Shown: positions 10,887 to 19,650 of the stretch, in pieces
Layout of the letters: each line of letters begins with the position of its first letter
How positions within the stretch are numbered: the first letter of the stretch is position 1
DNA from: Gp6-AA40 sp963741135
GTDB lineage: Bacteria > Acidobacteriota > Vicinamibacteria > Vicinamibacterales > UBA2999
Length of the DNA stretch: 64,000 bases
Assembly: GCA_963741135.1 (NCBI GenBank)
Contig: CAVUHC010000007.1
Coordinates: 558,001 to 622,000 of the forward strand
Reading direction: 5' to 3'
Position numbers and translations under genes: made by a program
Notes under the pieces: model-generated
Database searches by the model: none
The model's input: only the letters and a program-made list of their open reading frames with translations
Told to the model about the DNA's origin: nothing

Positions 10887-10961
10887 ATGAGTGTTCAGCA
10901 CACATTCATCGTGCACCTCACGCTTGCCGACGAGCGGTTCGGTGAGCCGCGGCCAAAATGA
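10887..10961 (+). pseudogene. 24-residue remnant ORF overlapping the next start
   Basis: A short frame beginning MSVQHTFIVHLTLADERFGE and ending in a TGA that overlaps the next ATG (ATGA). The peptide has the look of the N-terminus of a longer domain that has been cut off. It has no clear ribosome binding site. It could be a leader for the following gene or a leftover from recombination at the half-site 20 bases upstream. Confidence 0.25.
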
Positions 10962-11320
10962 TCATCGAGGTTACGCGATCAGAGCTCGGTCAACTCCTTG
11001 CCGATTGGCAAGCGGGGCACGTGGCAGCTGCGAGTGTTCACGAGTGGGCCGTGGCACGATATGCCGTGACCGGGGTGAACGCTGAAGACGAAGTGGTCAA
11101 TGAAGTGCTTGACTTGCTCGACGCCTTGGACGTCAACCTCATCACGGCAGCGGAGGTGCCGGCGCTTCAGCGGTTGTTGCAAAGTCCGGCCAGCGCTCTT
11201 GATTCAGCGCTGGAGGCGTACGACTCTGATATCGCGCTCGTGGACTACGAGAGCCGGCGGCGCGATCTCGCGAATGACCCACTCTATGCGCCGTTTTGTG
11301 GGCAGCCATCCTCGCGTTGA
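10958..11320 (+). CDS. Small conserved-looking hypothetical protein
   Basis: A 120-residue acidic, helical protein with no signal peptide or membrane segment. It begins MIIEVTRSELGQLLADW and has an internal EDEVVNEVLDLLDALDVN helix. I recall similar small proteins of unknown function in soil bacteria but cannot name a family. It sits just after a half-site of attC type and may be cassette cargo. Start ATG 10958 overlaps the stop of a tiny upstream frame, suggesting coupled translation. Confidence 0.65.
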   Translation: MIIEVTRSELGQLLADWQAGHVAAASVHEWAVARYAVTGVNAEDEVVNEVLDLLDALDVNLITAAEVPALQRLLQSPASALDSALEAYDSDIALVDYESRRRDLANDPLYAPFCGQPSSR

Positions 11321-11356
11321 TTCTGGGTTGCATCGAACCTGTAGGAGTCAAGGCAC

Positions 11357-11725
11357 ATGCCCAGGAAGAAGACGGGGTTCGATGTCGTGCGAACGATGGG
11401 GCTCGCGCTGCCTGAGGTCGAGGAAGGTACAGCCTACGGGTCGCCGGCCCTCAATGTTCGCGGAAAGATGTTCGCCTGTCTGGCGATTCACCGGTCAGCC
11501 GAGCCAAACTCCCTGGTGGTTCGCATCGATTTCGATCAACGCGACGAGCTGATTGCCGGGGAGCCGAAGACCTACTACCTGACCGATCATTATGTGAACT
11601 ATCCCTGTGTGCTCGTACGGTTGACTCGAATCCCCCAGGACGCGCTGCGCGATCTGCTGTTGATGGGGTGGCGATTCATGTCGACCACGAAGAAACGGGA
11701 AGTCCGGAAGCGACGACGCGAATGA
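11357..11725 (+). CDS. MmcQ/YjbR family protein
   Basis: A 122-residue protein of the small cytoplasmic MmcQ/YjbR fold, sometimes called DNA-binding though the function is unproven. The N-terminal ALPEVEEGTAYGSPALNVRG and the YYLTDHYVNYPCVLVRL segment are typical. The C-terminus is rich in Lys and Arg. GTAGGAGTCAAGGCAC supplies a ribosome binding site. Neighbours are unrelated single genes, so context adds nothing. Confidence 0.85.
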   Translation: MPRKKTGFDVVRTMGLALPEVEEGTAYGSPALNVRGKMFACLAIHRSAEPNSLVVRIDFDQRDELIAGEPKTYYLTDHYVNYPCVLVRLTRIPQDALRDLLLMGWRFMSTTKKREVRKRRRE

Positions 11726-11850
11726 CCCTCTCTCTCCTCTGGCTCGTGTGGCTTCTCAGTTGGTTGCTCGATAAGTCTCTGGTGTACAAGGTGAGTTCAA
11801 AATCAGGCTACCCGCGCTGGGGCCGAAGCGCGGTCCGGAGGACCATGACC

Positions 11851-12546
11851 ATGAACCGCGTGCCCTATCTGTTGCTCGGTATCGTCCTGCTTCCGTCCAG
11901 TCTCGGAGTGGCGATCCATGCACAGGCGCCTGCTGACACCGCGCTCTACGCGGTGTCATACGTCGAAGTCCTGCCCTCAGCCAGGGCGGCGATGGTTGCA
12001 GCGCTGAAGCAGTACCGCGACACGAGCCGCAAGGAGGACGGCTACGTCCGCTTTGATCTGCTCGAGCAAGTTGGTCGGCCGGGTCACTTCGCGATCGTTG
12101 AAATGTGGAACGATCGGAAGGCGGCCGACGCACATGGAATGGCCGCACATGTGAAGCAGTTCCAAGACGTACTCCGGCCGATTCGCCTGAGCGACTACGA
12201 TCAGCGTCCCTACAAACCTCTCACCGTCGCTCCAGCAACCGGGGCGATGAACGGTCAAGCCATCCATGTCGTTGGACATGTCGACACGGTTGGCGGTCCT
12301 CAGGCCGACGCGCCGGGGCTGCTCACACGATTCGCGGAAGCCAGTCGTCGAGAACAGGGGTGTCTGCGGTTCGACGTCCTGCAACACGCAACGCGCGGGA
12401 ATCACTTCACGGTCGTCGAGATCTGGCAGAGCCAGACAGCGCTCGACGCGCACGCCGCTGCCATGCACACGAAGCAGTACCGCGACGCGTTGCAGCCAAT
12501 CTCCGGTAGCCCTCTCGACGAGCGCGTGTACAAAGCGGTTGAATAG
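11851..12546 (+). CDS. Exported protein with two antibiotic-biosynthesis-monooxygenase (ABM) domains
   Basis: A 231-residue secreted protein. A signal peptide (1-26, ending AIHAQA) is followed by two tandem ABM-type dimeric alpha-beta barrel units: the first around residues 30-115, the second around 135-225. Each has the EMW or EIW plus AADAH / ALDAH pattern followed by KQ(F/Y). ABM domains often act as small monooxygenases or heme-binding folds. ATG 11851 was chosen over 11845 because GGAGG (11837-11841) is nine bases upstream. Confidence 0.85.
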   Translation: MNRVPYLLLGIVLLPSSLGVAIHAQAPADTALYAVSYVEVLPSARAAMVAALKQYRDTSRKEDGYVRFDLLEQVGRPGHFAIVEMWNDRKAADAHGMAAHVKQFQDVLRPIRLSDYDQRPYKPLTVAPATGAMNGQAIHVVGHVDTVGGPQADAPGLLTRFAEASRREQGCLRFDVLQHATRGNHFTVVEIWQSQTALDAHAAAMHTKQYRDALQPISGSPLDERVYKAVE

Positions 12547-12562
12547 CGCCCTGGCGACATCC

Positions 12563-12608
12563 GAGGCGGGTTTCCTCATGGACGCGAGGCGGGTTCCTCA
12601 TGGGCGGC
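12563..12608 (+). repeat. Short tandem repeat
   Basis: Two near-identical units of 22-23 bases beginning GAGGCGGG and ending TTCCTCATGG lie just after the ABM gene. They are non-coding. No function is evident. Confidence 0.5.
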
Positions 12609-12702
12609 AATCTCACTCTTCGCATGACACGCGGCCGCCGCACGTGAGCCGCATTCCGTCAGGCAGCTCGAATTGAAGACCGGGGTCTAACCTAAGAGGA
12701 AC

Positions 12703-13275
12703 GTGGCGTCAGATCTCAAATGGCGAACGGGGTTCGGGTGGGACGCTGTCCTTGTCGCTGTTTCTGCTGGCGCTGCCGCAGTGTCGTTTGCCGGAGTGAC
12801 TCGCTGGCTCGGAATCGCGACCGCGATGCTTGCAGCGGCGTTCATGATCTATCAGTACCGAAAGTGGAATGGCCGCGGGTGGCGCCAGGTGCATTTCCGC
12901 GCGATGCTGGCGTACTCGGGCATTGCAGGGCGCGAGCACGCCATCGCGCGAGATTCGGGCAGGGCGTTCGATTTCGGCAACACGTGTGCGCAGCTTGGAC
13001 TGCTGTTGTGCGGAGAGGACAAGAAGAGTGCCGTCGACGCGATGCTAATGGAACTCACGCGCGCGCAGGGCGCGTTCCTCGCTGGTGTGGTCGAGCAGCA
13101 CGCGGCGGAGGTGCTACCAGGAGCTCCACTCGAGCTTCGGCGCGACGTGATTGAGAGACTTCGAGCCGTTCGATTTGGGCCACAACTTGTGATCGCCTAC
13201 GTGATCGAGAACATACACGGCGGGGCTGAAGCGGCTCGTTATGCGGTGGCTCTTGTGACTGGCGATGCGGAGTAA
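12703..13275 (+). CDS. Hypothetical membrane protein
   Basis: A 190-residue protein with two hydrophobic segments near the N-terminus (residues 13-31 and 36-50), then a cytoplasmic-looking helical domain of about 130 residues. I do not recognise a family. GTG 12703 is used, with AAGAGGA upstream. It stands alone between non-coding gaps. Confidence 0.7.
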   Translation: MASDLKWRTGFGWDAVLVAVSAGAAAVSFAGVTRWLGIATAMLAAAFMIYQYRKWNGRGWRQVHFRAMLAYSGIAGREHAIARDSGRAFDFGNTCAQLGLLLCGEDKKSAVDAMLMELTRAQGAFLAGVVEQHAAEVLPGAPLELRRDVIERLRAVRFGPQLVIAYVIENIHGGAEAARYAVALVTGDAE

Positions 13276-13425
13276 CGGATTACGTGCGCCGGCTACGTCG
13301 CCGAAGCAGACAACCGGTGCGCGCACGCGAAGCTGCCTGGTGAAGGACGCACCATAGGGACGTAGAGAACAATGCGGGGGGACCCTTTCTCCGAGCGGCA
13401 GGGCGTTGGCGCCTATGGAGCGTGA

Positions 13426-14124
13426 GTGGAGATTCGAAGACTGAGCTTGCTCTGGAAGCGATTCTCGCCACTCGAAGAGTGTCTTCTGGCGGAGATCCGC
13501 AACGTGCTCCCTGGCGACGCGCTGCGGAGCTTCGACGCACAGGTCGCCGCCGTCAATCATGTCCAGCGGCTTCCGCCCACATGGAGCGAGATTGATTTCT
13601 ATCGCATGAGAGGTGGCAAGCCCGACTGGGCGGGCATATCAATGTTTCCGCGCGCTGACGAATTCCGCCTCGCGGATGTGGCGTTCCGAGTCCGCGGCAC
13701 GTCTTACGAGGCGACCCTCTCTTGCATCGGCGGGCATATCTTTGACTTCGCTATCACTCCAGGCGCACGGGCGGTTGCCTTTGTTCCATGGGACGCGCAG
13801 CCCAGCGCAGTTCTCCTTGCGGACCCGCTTCGCGCGGCCACTGGCAAGAGGGAGGCTGAGAATCTGCCTGTGGAATGGGTGAAGTTCCTGGCGGCGCACC
13901 CCGGCGCGCCACCAATAGGGTGGGAGTTCCACGACGGCGCACGTGCATACCGTGTCGCTCTCGATGACGGACAATACCGCGTGCTCGCAGCGCGCGAAGG
14001 TGAGGAGTTTGTCCTTCAGCGCTTAGAGCCACCGGCAGATGGTCTGTTCCACTTGGTGCACCACGACGGCATTCCCGAGCCCCTTGGGCGGGAGATCGAG
14101 GTCGTTATTGGACGGCGCGAGTGA
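13426..14124 (+). CDS. Hypothetical protein
   Basis: A 232-residue soluble protein without signal peptide. The N-terminal LLWKRFSPLEECLLAEIRNV and the IGGHIFDFAITPG core suggest a well-folded domain, and no low-complexity sequence is seen. I cannot assign a family. It starts at GTG 13426; no strong ribosome binding site is present. A Nudix gene follows about 136 bases later. Confidence 0.7.
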   Translation: MEIRRLSLLWKRFSPLEECLLAEIRNVLPGDALRSFDAQVAAVNHVQRLPPTWSEIDFYRMRGGKPDWAGISMFPRADEFRLADVAFRVRGTSYEATLSCIGGHIFDFAITPGARAVAFVPWDAQPSAVLLADPLRAATGKREAENLPVEWVKFLAAHPGAPPIGWEFHDGARAYRVALDDGQYRVLAAREGEEFVLQRLEPPADGLFHLVHHDGIPEPLGREIEVVIGRRE

Positions 14125-14260
14125 ATCTGCGACGCATTTTCATGCGTATCAAAATGGCCACGGACTGTTGCAGTGGGTACGACCGACGAGCGGCTTCGGC
14201 CCACCGAGCCATGGCGCGATTGAGGAACCAGCCCGGGTTTCGCCGCCTAGCGGGAGCTTA

Positions 14261-14714
14261 ATGGTGACGGTGCAGCAAGTCGCTGTGATCCCTTTCCAGA
14301 GGAATCCTGCCCTCCAGGTGCTCCTCATTCGAAAACTCCCGGATGGCAGCTGGGGTGTCCCCAAGGGCGGGATTGCGGACCACGGAAACGACTTTCGTGA
14401 GGCGGCACGTCTGGAGTGCTTGGAGGAGGCTGGCGCGGACGGACCGCTTGGCCCAGACTTCGTTGGTGAATTCAGCTACTGGCGAGCGAGATCAGGAATA
14501 CCATGTGCGCGTCCTCGTGATGGAAGTCACGGGTCTCCGCGATCGATATCGTGAACGGCGACACAGGGAACGAAGGTGGTTTTCGATCGAGGAAGCGGCC
14601 GCATTCTGGGCCGGGCACCGCTGCGCAGGCTTGTTGGCGAGTTGCCTCGTTGGGTTGCAGATGATGAGAATGCCTCCGAACCAGGCGCTCGCACCTGACT
14701 GCCGCGGCATCTAG
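14261..14714 (+). CDS. Nudix hydrolase (one frameshift)
   Basis: A roughly 150-residue Nudix protein, a family that hydrolyses nucleoside-diphosphate-linked compounds. The N-terminal part contains PKGGI and the Nudix helix AARLECLEEAG; the two catalytic Glu are kept but the usual Arg of REUXEE is Leu. After GEFSYW the frame moves by +1 (about 14484-14492) and continues as DQEYHVRVLVMEVTGL to the stop at 14712-14714. GGGAGCTTA before ATG 14261 is the ribosome binding site. The shift may be a sequencing error or an inactivating mutation. Confidence 0.75.
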
Positions 14715-14727
14715 CGTTTCGGGATTC

Positions 14728-14769
14728 AGCGTCTCACAGCTGCCGCGGCGGCTGAAGCCGATGTAAGGA
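14728..14769 (+). other. Possible decayed attC-like hairpin
   Basis: CAGCTGCCGCGGCGGCTG is almost a perfect palindrome and is followed by GGCTGAAGC, the same arm found in attC-like site C, then GTAAGG where GTTRRRY would be expected. Without a proper R' this is only suggestive. It lies between the Nudix gene and the esterase. Confidence 0.3.
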
Positions 14770-14776
14770 GATATCG

Positions 14777-15514
14777 ATGAAGCTACTGGCGTCGAGTTGG
14801 ATACCTGTTGCTGTCGCAATTGCAGCCTCCATCATGATCGCAACCCAGCCTCTGCATGCCGAATTGATCGAAGTGACGAAGAAGGTGGCTGGCGCGACCG
14901 TTCACTATAAGGTCGTGTTGCCGAATGGGTACGATCCGGGGAGGGCGTATCCCGGAATCATCGCGCTCGGCGGTGGCCCTCAAACAATGAACACGGTCGA
15001 CGGCGTCCTGATGCGCAACTTTCGCTCAGAAGCGGAGAAACGCGGCTATATCGTCGTTGCGCCAGCGGCTCCGGACGGTCAGCTGTTTTTCGAGGGGGGC
15101 GCGCGCATTTTTCCTGAATTCTTGAAGATGGTTCTCGCGGACTACAAGATTCAGGACGGAAAGTTTCATCTCGCGGGACCATCAAACGGCGGGATCGCGG
15201 CACTCCATCTGGCTGCGGCAAATCCCCAGTACTTCCTCTCCGTAACCGCCTTCCCTGGATACATGTGGGAGCCCAATCCAGCCAAGCTTCAGGCGATTTC
15301 GAAAATGTGCGTGTTCATGTACGTAGGCGAATTGGACGAGTACAGGTGGCACGACGAAATGAAGAGGGAAGCCGAATTCCTTCGTGCCAAGGGCACCCAC
15401 GCACGTTACACCGTCGAGAAAGGTCAGCCCCATCGATTGGACACACTCGCGGGAGCCAACGCCGGACGCCTGTTCGATGGATTTGAAGAAACCAAAAAGG
15501 GATGTAGCCAATAA
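14777..15514 (+). CDS. Exported alpha/beta-hydrolase esterase
   Basis: A 245-residue secreted serine hydrolase. A signal peptide (1-28) is followed by the fold: GGG oxyanion region in IIALGGGPQT, nucleophile Ser in the elbow GPSNGG, Asp in GELDEY and His in GQPHRLD near the C-terminus. This order fits the polyhydroxybutyrate depolymerase/esterase type. AAGGAGA lies six bases before the ATG. The substrate is unknown. A DUF3237 protein follows 27 bases later and may share its transcript. Confidence 0.87.
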   Translation: MKLLASSWIPVAVAIAASIMIATQPLHAELIEVTKKVAGATVHYKVVLPNGYDPGRAYPGIIALGGGPQTMNTVDGVLMRNFRSEAEKRGYIVVAPAAPDGQLFFEGGARIFPEFLKMVLADYKIQDGKFHLAGPSNGGIAALHLAAANPQYFLSVTAFPGYMWEPNPAKLQAISKMCVFMYVGELDEYRWHDEMKREAEFLRAKGTHARYTVEKGQPHRLDTLAGANAGRLFDGFEETKKGCSQ

Positions 15515-15541
15515 TCAGCGCTTTCAATACAGGAGAGTCCC

Positions 15542-16081
15542 GTGCGTGTTGCAACCGCGTTACTGGTTGGCCTCGGACTGACCGCGTCTGTTTCGTCCGC
15601 TCTCGCTCAGACCTCAACCGGGGCGGCGACGGCCGCCCCTCGCGCTCAGAATGTCGCCGCGGAGCCACGGCCTCCCGCGTTGGAATACCTCGGCACGCTG
15701 GGTGTCGAAACCGGGACCCGTACCCTCGTCGAAAACGGCCCTCAGGGGACACGCACAATCGTGCAGGTCGTCGGTGGCCGCTTCGAAGGCCCGCGTCTCA
15801 AGGCGTCGGTGCAGACGCCGGCCGGCGACTGGATCACCAATCGTGCCGACGGCAGCTATCGGCTGGATGTTCGCCTCACGCTGAAAACCGACGATGGGGC
15901 AATGATTCTGGTGACCTACAACGGCATCGGCCAGACGACGAACGCCGGTGCGTCGCTGAGGATGGCGCCACTCTTCGAGACCGGCGATTCGCGGTATGTC
16001 TGGCTCACACGACTGCAGGCGGTCGGCGTCGGCGAGCGCGTCGGCACAGCGGTTAAGTACAACATCTACGCGTTGAAGTAG
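15542..16081 (+). CDS. Exported DUF3237 family protein
   Basis: A 179-residue protein with a signal peptide (ending SSALAQ) and a DUF3237 barrel domain: the GGRFEGPRLKASV and DWITNRADGSYRLDVR stretches are typical. The family is small and uncharacterised, probably binding a lipid-like or aromatic ligand. GTG 15542 follows GGAGAG at good spacing. It is probably cotranscribed with the esterase upstream. Confidence 0.85.
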   Translation: MRVATALLVGLGLTASVSSALAQTSTGAATAAPRAQNVAAEPRPPALEYLGTLGVETGTRTLVENGPQGTRTIVQVVGGRFEGPRLKASVQTPAGDWITNRADGSYRLDVRLTLKTDDGAMILVTYNGIGQTTNAGASLRMAPLFETGDSRYVWLTRLQAVGVGERVGTAVKYNIYALK

Positions 16082-16131
16082 GGGATGGCCCGCGCAAACT
16101 CAGAGGTTCTGGCGGATGTACGTGCGGCCAC

Positions 16132-17470
16132 ATGACTGATACCTCGTCCCCGGCGATTGTCGTAGCAGACGTTGTCACCCCAGTCGAAATCCCGCTGCCG
16201 TTCAAGGGTCTGGTGGCCGTCGTCGTCGGCAACTGGCTCGAGTTCTACGATTTTCTCGTCTTCACCTTCTTCGCCGTGATGATCGGCGACGCGTTCTTTC
16301 CCGGCGAGTCGGAGATAGCCAGATTGCTGAGTGCGCTGGCCACGTTTGGTGTCGGTTTTCTCACGAGGCCACTTGGCGCTGCGATCATCGGCGCCTATGC
16401 GGATAGAGTCGGACGCCGCGCCGCCCTGACGCTCACGCTCATGCTCATGTCGCTCGGCTCGGGCCTAGTGGCACTGACGCCGACTTATGCGCAGATTGGC
16501 CTGACTGCCCCGATCATTCTCGTCGTTGCGCGGCTCATCCAGGGTTTCTCCTGCGGCGGCGAAGTCGGCCCGGCGACGGCATACCTGCTCGAATCAGCGC
16601 CCATCGAGAAGCGGGCCGCCATGACGGCGTGGCAAGGCCACAGCCAGCAGCTCGCGATCTTCATGGGCAGTCTCGTGGGGGTCATTCTCGCGGCAAACCT
16701 GTCGAAGGAGCAGCTATATGACTGGGGTTGGCGGGTGCCCTTCCTGCTGGGAGTGTTCATCGCGCCGGTCGGCTTGTACATCCGGCGTCAGCTCCCGGAA
16801 ACGATCGCACGGCACGAGACGCATCGGTCGGGCGCAGCGGTGCTCGCCGATCTCATGCAGCATCATTCGCGCGCCGTCATCCTGGGCATCCTCATCATCT
16901 GCGGCGGAACCGTCTCGACCTACGTGTTCAACTACATGACCACGTACGCGATCACCACGCTCCATCTGTCACCGACGGTCGGCACCGCGTTGGCGATGAC
17001 TGGGAGCCTCGCCGCGATCGCGGGATTTGCCGTCGGAGCCTGGGCGGATCGATTCGGACGCAAGCCGATGCTCATCGCGGTCGCGTGTGATCTTCGTGCT
17101 CGTCATCTACCCGGTCTACCTCATCATCACCTCGCCAACCGCATCTGCCGGCGTGATCGTTGCGCTCAACATGTTGTTGAATTTCATCTTCTCGACTGGG
17201 ATGGGGGCGTCCTACGCGTTCCTGACGGAGGCGTTTCCGAAATCCGTCCGGTCGAGCGGACTTGGCATTCTCTACGCCTTGGGAGTGATGATATTCGGCG
17301 GTACGACCCAGTTCGCCGTGGCGTGGCTGATCGACTGGACAAAGGATCCGATGGTTCCGGCCTGGTATCAGATGGCGGCGAACATCGCAGCGATCGTCGG
17401 GGTCATCCTGCTGATGCCACACGCGGAAGTGCTGCGTGAACGGGCTGCCCATGTGACTGCCAAGGCCTGA
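16132..17470 (+). CDS. MFS transporter, metabolite:H+ symporter (MHS) type (one frameshift)
   Basis: A twelve-helix proton symporter of about 445 residues. The family signature GAYADRVGRRAALTLTL lies after helix 2, and RLIQGFSCGGEVGPATAYL and the MHS-type helix 5 region are present; these carriers import citrate, dicarboxylates, osmolytes or aromatic acids. The frame shifts by +1 near 17083-17090 (LIAVA then VIFVLVIYPVYLI) and runs on cleanly to 17470. Both halves are well conserved, so this could be a one-base sequence error. Confidence 0.85.
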
Positions 17471-17525
17471 GCCGCCAAAGGCGAATTTCGCGAGCGGACG
17501 TGTCCGAATGATTTCAGGAGGCTGC

Positions 17526-18437
17526 ATGAAGCTCAGAGGATCCTTCATCTCCGTTGTTGTTGCGTACCTTGCGGTTGTCGCGTCATCCGCGTGGGCGCAG
17601 GACCTTGGTCCCCACTTTCGCAAGATCAAAGAAGGGATCTACGTCCAGTCAGCGCGGGAGGTGAACTCAACTTCCAGCATCATTCTCACCGAAGAGGGAG
17701 TGGTTATTGTCGACACCGGTCAGACCCCGATCGATTCCCGAGAGGTGATGGAGGCTGTCAAGAAGCTGACGCGGCTGCCAGTTCGAATGGTCATCAATAC
17801 CGAAGTCCATCCCGATCACACAACGGGCAACTTCGTCTTTTCTCCTCCGGCCCTCGTCATCAATCACGCGGACGCATCCGAGGCGATGCGAAAGGCCTAT
17901 GATCCGGAGCGGGCCAGCGCGCTGGCCAAGCAATCTGCTGAGATGCGCGACGCCGTGCAGGGTTACCGCCTGGTCACGCCGCACATCGAATATCACGACA
18001 AAACGACCTTGCGTGTCGGAGAAAGGACCTTCGAACTGCTGCATTTGAAAAATGTCCACAGCGAGGCCGACACTGCGGTCTGGCTCCCGACGGAGCGGGT
18101 TCTTTTTGCGTCATCGGTCGCGATTCCGAATTCGATCAATAACATCCGGCCTTTCGTCGCCATTCCCGATATGCTCGCCGCGATCAAGATGATGAAGTCT
18201 CTGAATCCGGAGGTCGTCGTCCCCGGACACGGCTCGTTCGGCACGACGAAAGTCTTTGACGACAGCCAGCGTTACTACGAGCTGCTTCTCGAGCGCGTCG
18301 GCATCATGGTGCGCGAAGGCAAATCCCTCGACCAGATCAAGCGGGATCTGCGGATGCCAGAGTATGGAGACTGGTCGTACCAGGAGCGGATGCCTACGAA
18401 TATCGAGGCGGCGTACCGGGCGGTGAACGGAAAGTAG
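17526..18437 (+). CDS. Exported metallo-beta-lactamase-fold protein with altered metal motif
   Basis: A 303-residue secreted hydrolase-fold protein. The signal peptide ends at SAWA. The metal motif reads EVHPDHTTGN, so the first His of HxHxDH is Glu; later ligands include the His in KNVHSEAD and the PGHGS motif. The same fold appears in quinoprotein relay and alkylsulfatase-like families. ATG 17526 is chosen because AGGAGG lies four bases upstream. The transporter ends 55 bases upstream and the rhodanese gene follows 16 bases later. Confidence 0.87.
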   Translation: MKLRGSFISVVVAYLAVVASSAWAQDLGPHFRKIKEGIYVQSAREVNSTSSIILTEEGVVIVDTGQTPIDSREVMEAVKKLTRLPVRMVINTEVHPDHTTGNFVFSPPALVINHADASEAMRKAYDPERASALAKQSAEMRDAVQGYRLVTPHIEYHDKTTLRVGERTFELLHLKNVHSEADTAVWLPTERVLFASSVAIPNSINNIRPFVAIPDMLAAIKMMKSLNPEVVVPGHGSFGTTKVFDDSQRYYELLLERVGIMVREGKSLDQIKRDLRMPEYGDWSYQERMPTNIEAAYRAVNGK

Positions 18438-18453
18438 GGTCACGGCGCCGTTC

Positions 18454-18822
18454 ATGTCGATGCCCCCTGCAGGCAAACTCCCGTCGCACATCACCGGGAC
18501 AACGCTGCTTGCCCAGATCGAAGCTGGCACCGCGCCCACTGTTCTCGATGTCCGGTCTCAGCGGGAGTTCGCGGATGGACACGTTCCAGGAGCGCTCCAT
18601 ATCCCGTTCTGGGCTTTACTGACTCGTATGTCGGAGATTTCCACGTCGCGGGCAGATCCGGTCGTGGTGTATTGCGGCCACGGACCACGAGCCTACATTT
18701 CCGGAAGCGTCCTTCGTGCGTCTGGATTTCGGCGAGTAATGTACCTCGAGGGCCACATGTTGAAGTGGAGGCAGGCAGGTCTTCGTCAGGAAATCGGCGC
18801 CGGTTCGCGCTCAGACAAATAG
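18454..18822 (+). CDS. Single-domain rhodanese
   Basis: A 122-residue cytoplasmic rhodanese, a sulfurtransferase fold. LDVRSQREFADGHVPGALHI is the domain's first conserved block and CGHGPRA is the active-site loop with catalytic Cys. Single-domain members move sulfane sulfur or act in thiol chemistry. No leader is seen. It follows the metallo-beta-lactamase-fold gene by 16 bases; fold pairs of this kind occur in persulfide metabolism, but that link is only an inference here. Confidence 0.9.
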   Translation: MSMPPAGKLPSHITGTTLLAQIEAGTAPTVLDVRSQREFADGHVPGALHIPFWALLTRMSEISTSRADPVVVYCGHGPRAYISGSVLRASGFRRVMYLEGHMLKWRQAGLRQEIGAGSRSDK

Positions 18823-18829
18823 GAACGCC

Positions 18830-18836
18830 GTTAGAC
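18830..18836 (+). other. attC-like half-site H (R' match only)
   Basis: GTTAGAC followed by CGCTT repeats the 12-base word at 10860. No stem or R'' partner can be built. It lies between the rhodanese gene and an orphan hypothetical gene. Confidence 0.25.
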
Positions 18837-18864
18837 CGCTTACGCGCTGGCGAGGACTTCTGTC

Positions 18865-19554
18865 ATGTTGATCGACCTGGTTGACAAGCTAGTGGATCGC
18901 CTGATTCAGCTGGCCACGTATCGTCAACAAGTCAGGCACAAGCTATTGGAGGAGCATATCGCGCCCGTGTTTGCCGCCTTCGAGGCGGTCCACGAACAAT
19001 ATCTCTCGTCATTCGCGAAGTACCGCAAGATCCTGAAAACCACAACGGACCCGTTAACTTCGTCACATCCCATCTTCGACGAGATCCGCACGGACAATCT
19101 TTTCAGCGAGCATGAGCGGACGCGCATTATTCATCTGGGCTCCGTCGACGCAGACCCAGAAGTCGGGACGTTTGTTAAGCTGATTCACGACTACCTGGTG
19201 GACGTCCGCGTGGCTTCTGATCCCATAGCTGGCTACCAGGGAGAGCGCTTTTCGAACCCACAGCACTGGCGCAGGACGCTGCTCAGAGAGCTCGAGGCGA
19301 TCTTCGGTGAGTCTTGGCAGATTGTTCTCGACCGCAGTGCTGCGCAGCCGCCACTGTACGGCTCCGTGCTGGAGGATGCGCTCGCAGAGGCTCGCAACAC
19401 CGCAGGTATTCACGAGGACGATCCCGATAAGCTGAAGAAGACGAAGGAATTGTTCGCTGTGCGGGCTCTCGATGAAGTTGTTCAAGACATGCAAAGTGAG
19501 TACGCCAAGGTTTCGACCGAGTACGGACGACTCCGTCACATGCTGTCGAAATGA
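18865..19554 (+). CDS. Hypothetical all-helical protein
   Basis: A 229-residue soluble protein predicted to be almost wholly helical (many Leu/Glu/Lys/Arg heptad-like stretches, e.g. residues 1-65 and 195-225). No signal peptide, membrane segment or known motif is visible. Its composition is less GC-rich than the neighbours. With an attC-like half-site 28 bases upstream it may be cassette cargo. I do not recognise the family. Confidence 0.7.
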   Translation: MLIDLVDKLVDRLIQLATYRQQVRHKLLEEHIAPVFAAFEAVHEQYLSSFAKYRKILKTTTDPLTSSHPIFDEIRTDNLFSEHERTRIIHLGSVDADPEVGTFVKLIHDYLVDVRVASDPIAGYQGERFSNPQHWRRTLLRELEAIFGESWQIVLDRSAAQPPLYGSVLEDALAEARNTAGIHEDDPDKLKKTKELFAVRALDEVVQDMQSEYAKVSTEYGRLRHMLSK

Positions 19555-19650
19555 CATCAGGCTCGGGCCAGGTGACCGAAACAGACCACGAATGGGTCCA
19601 ATCCGAACAGCCTGCGGAAGGGTAAGGCCGCTATCACCTCAGAAGGCGCG

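Noticed and set aside
12685..12691. GTCTAAC matching an attC R'' box
   Set aside because: No R' box follows within 150 bases and no stem can be built, so it is probably chance.
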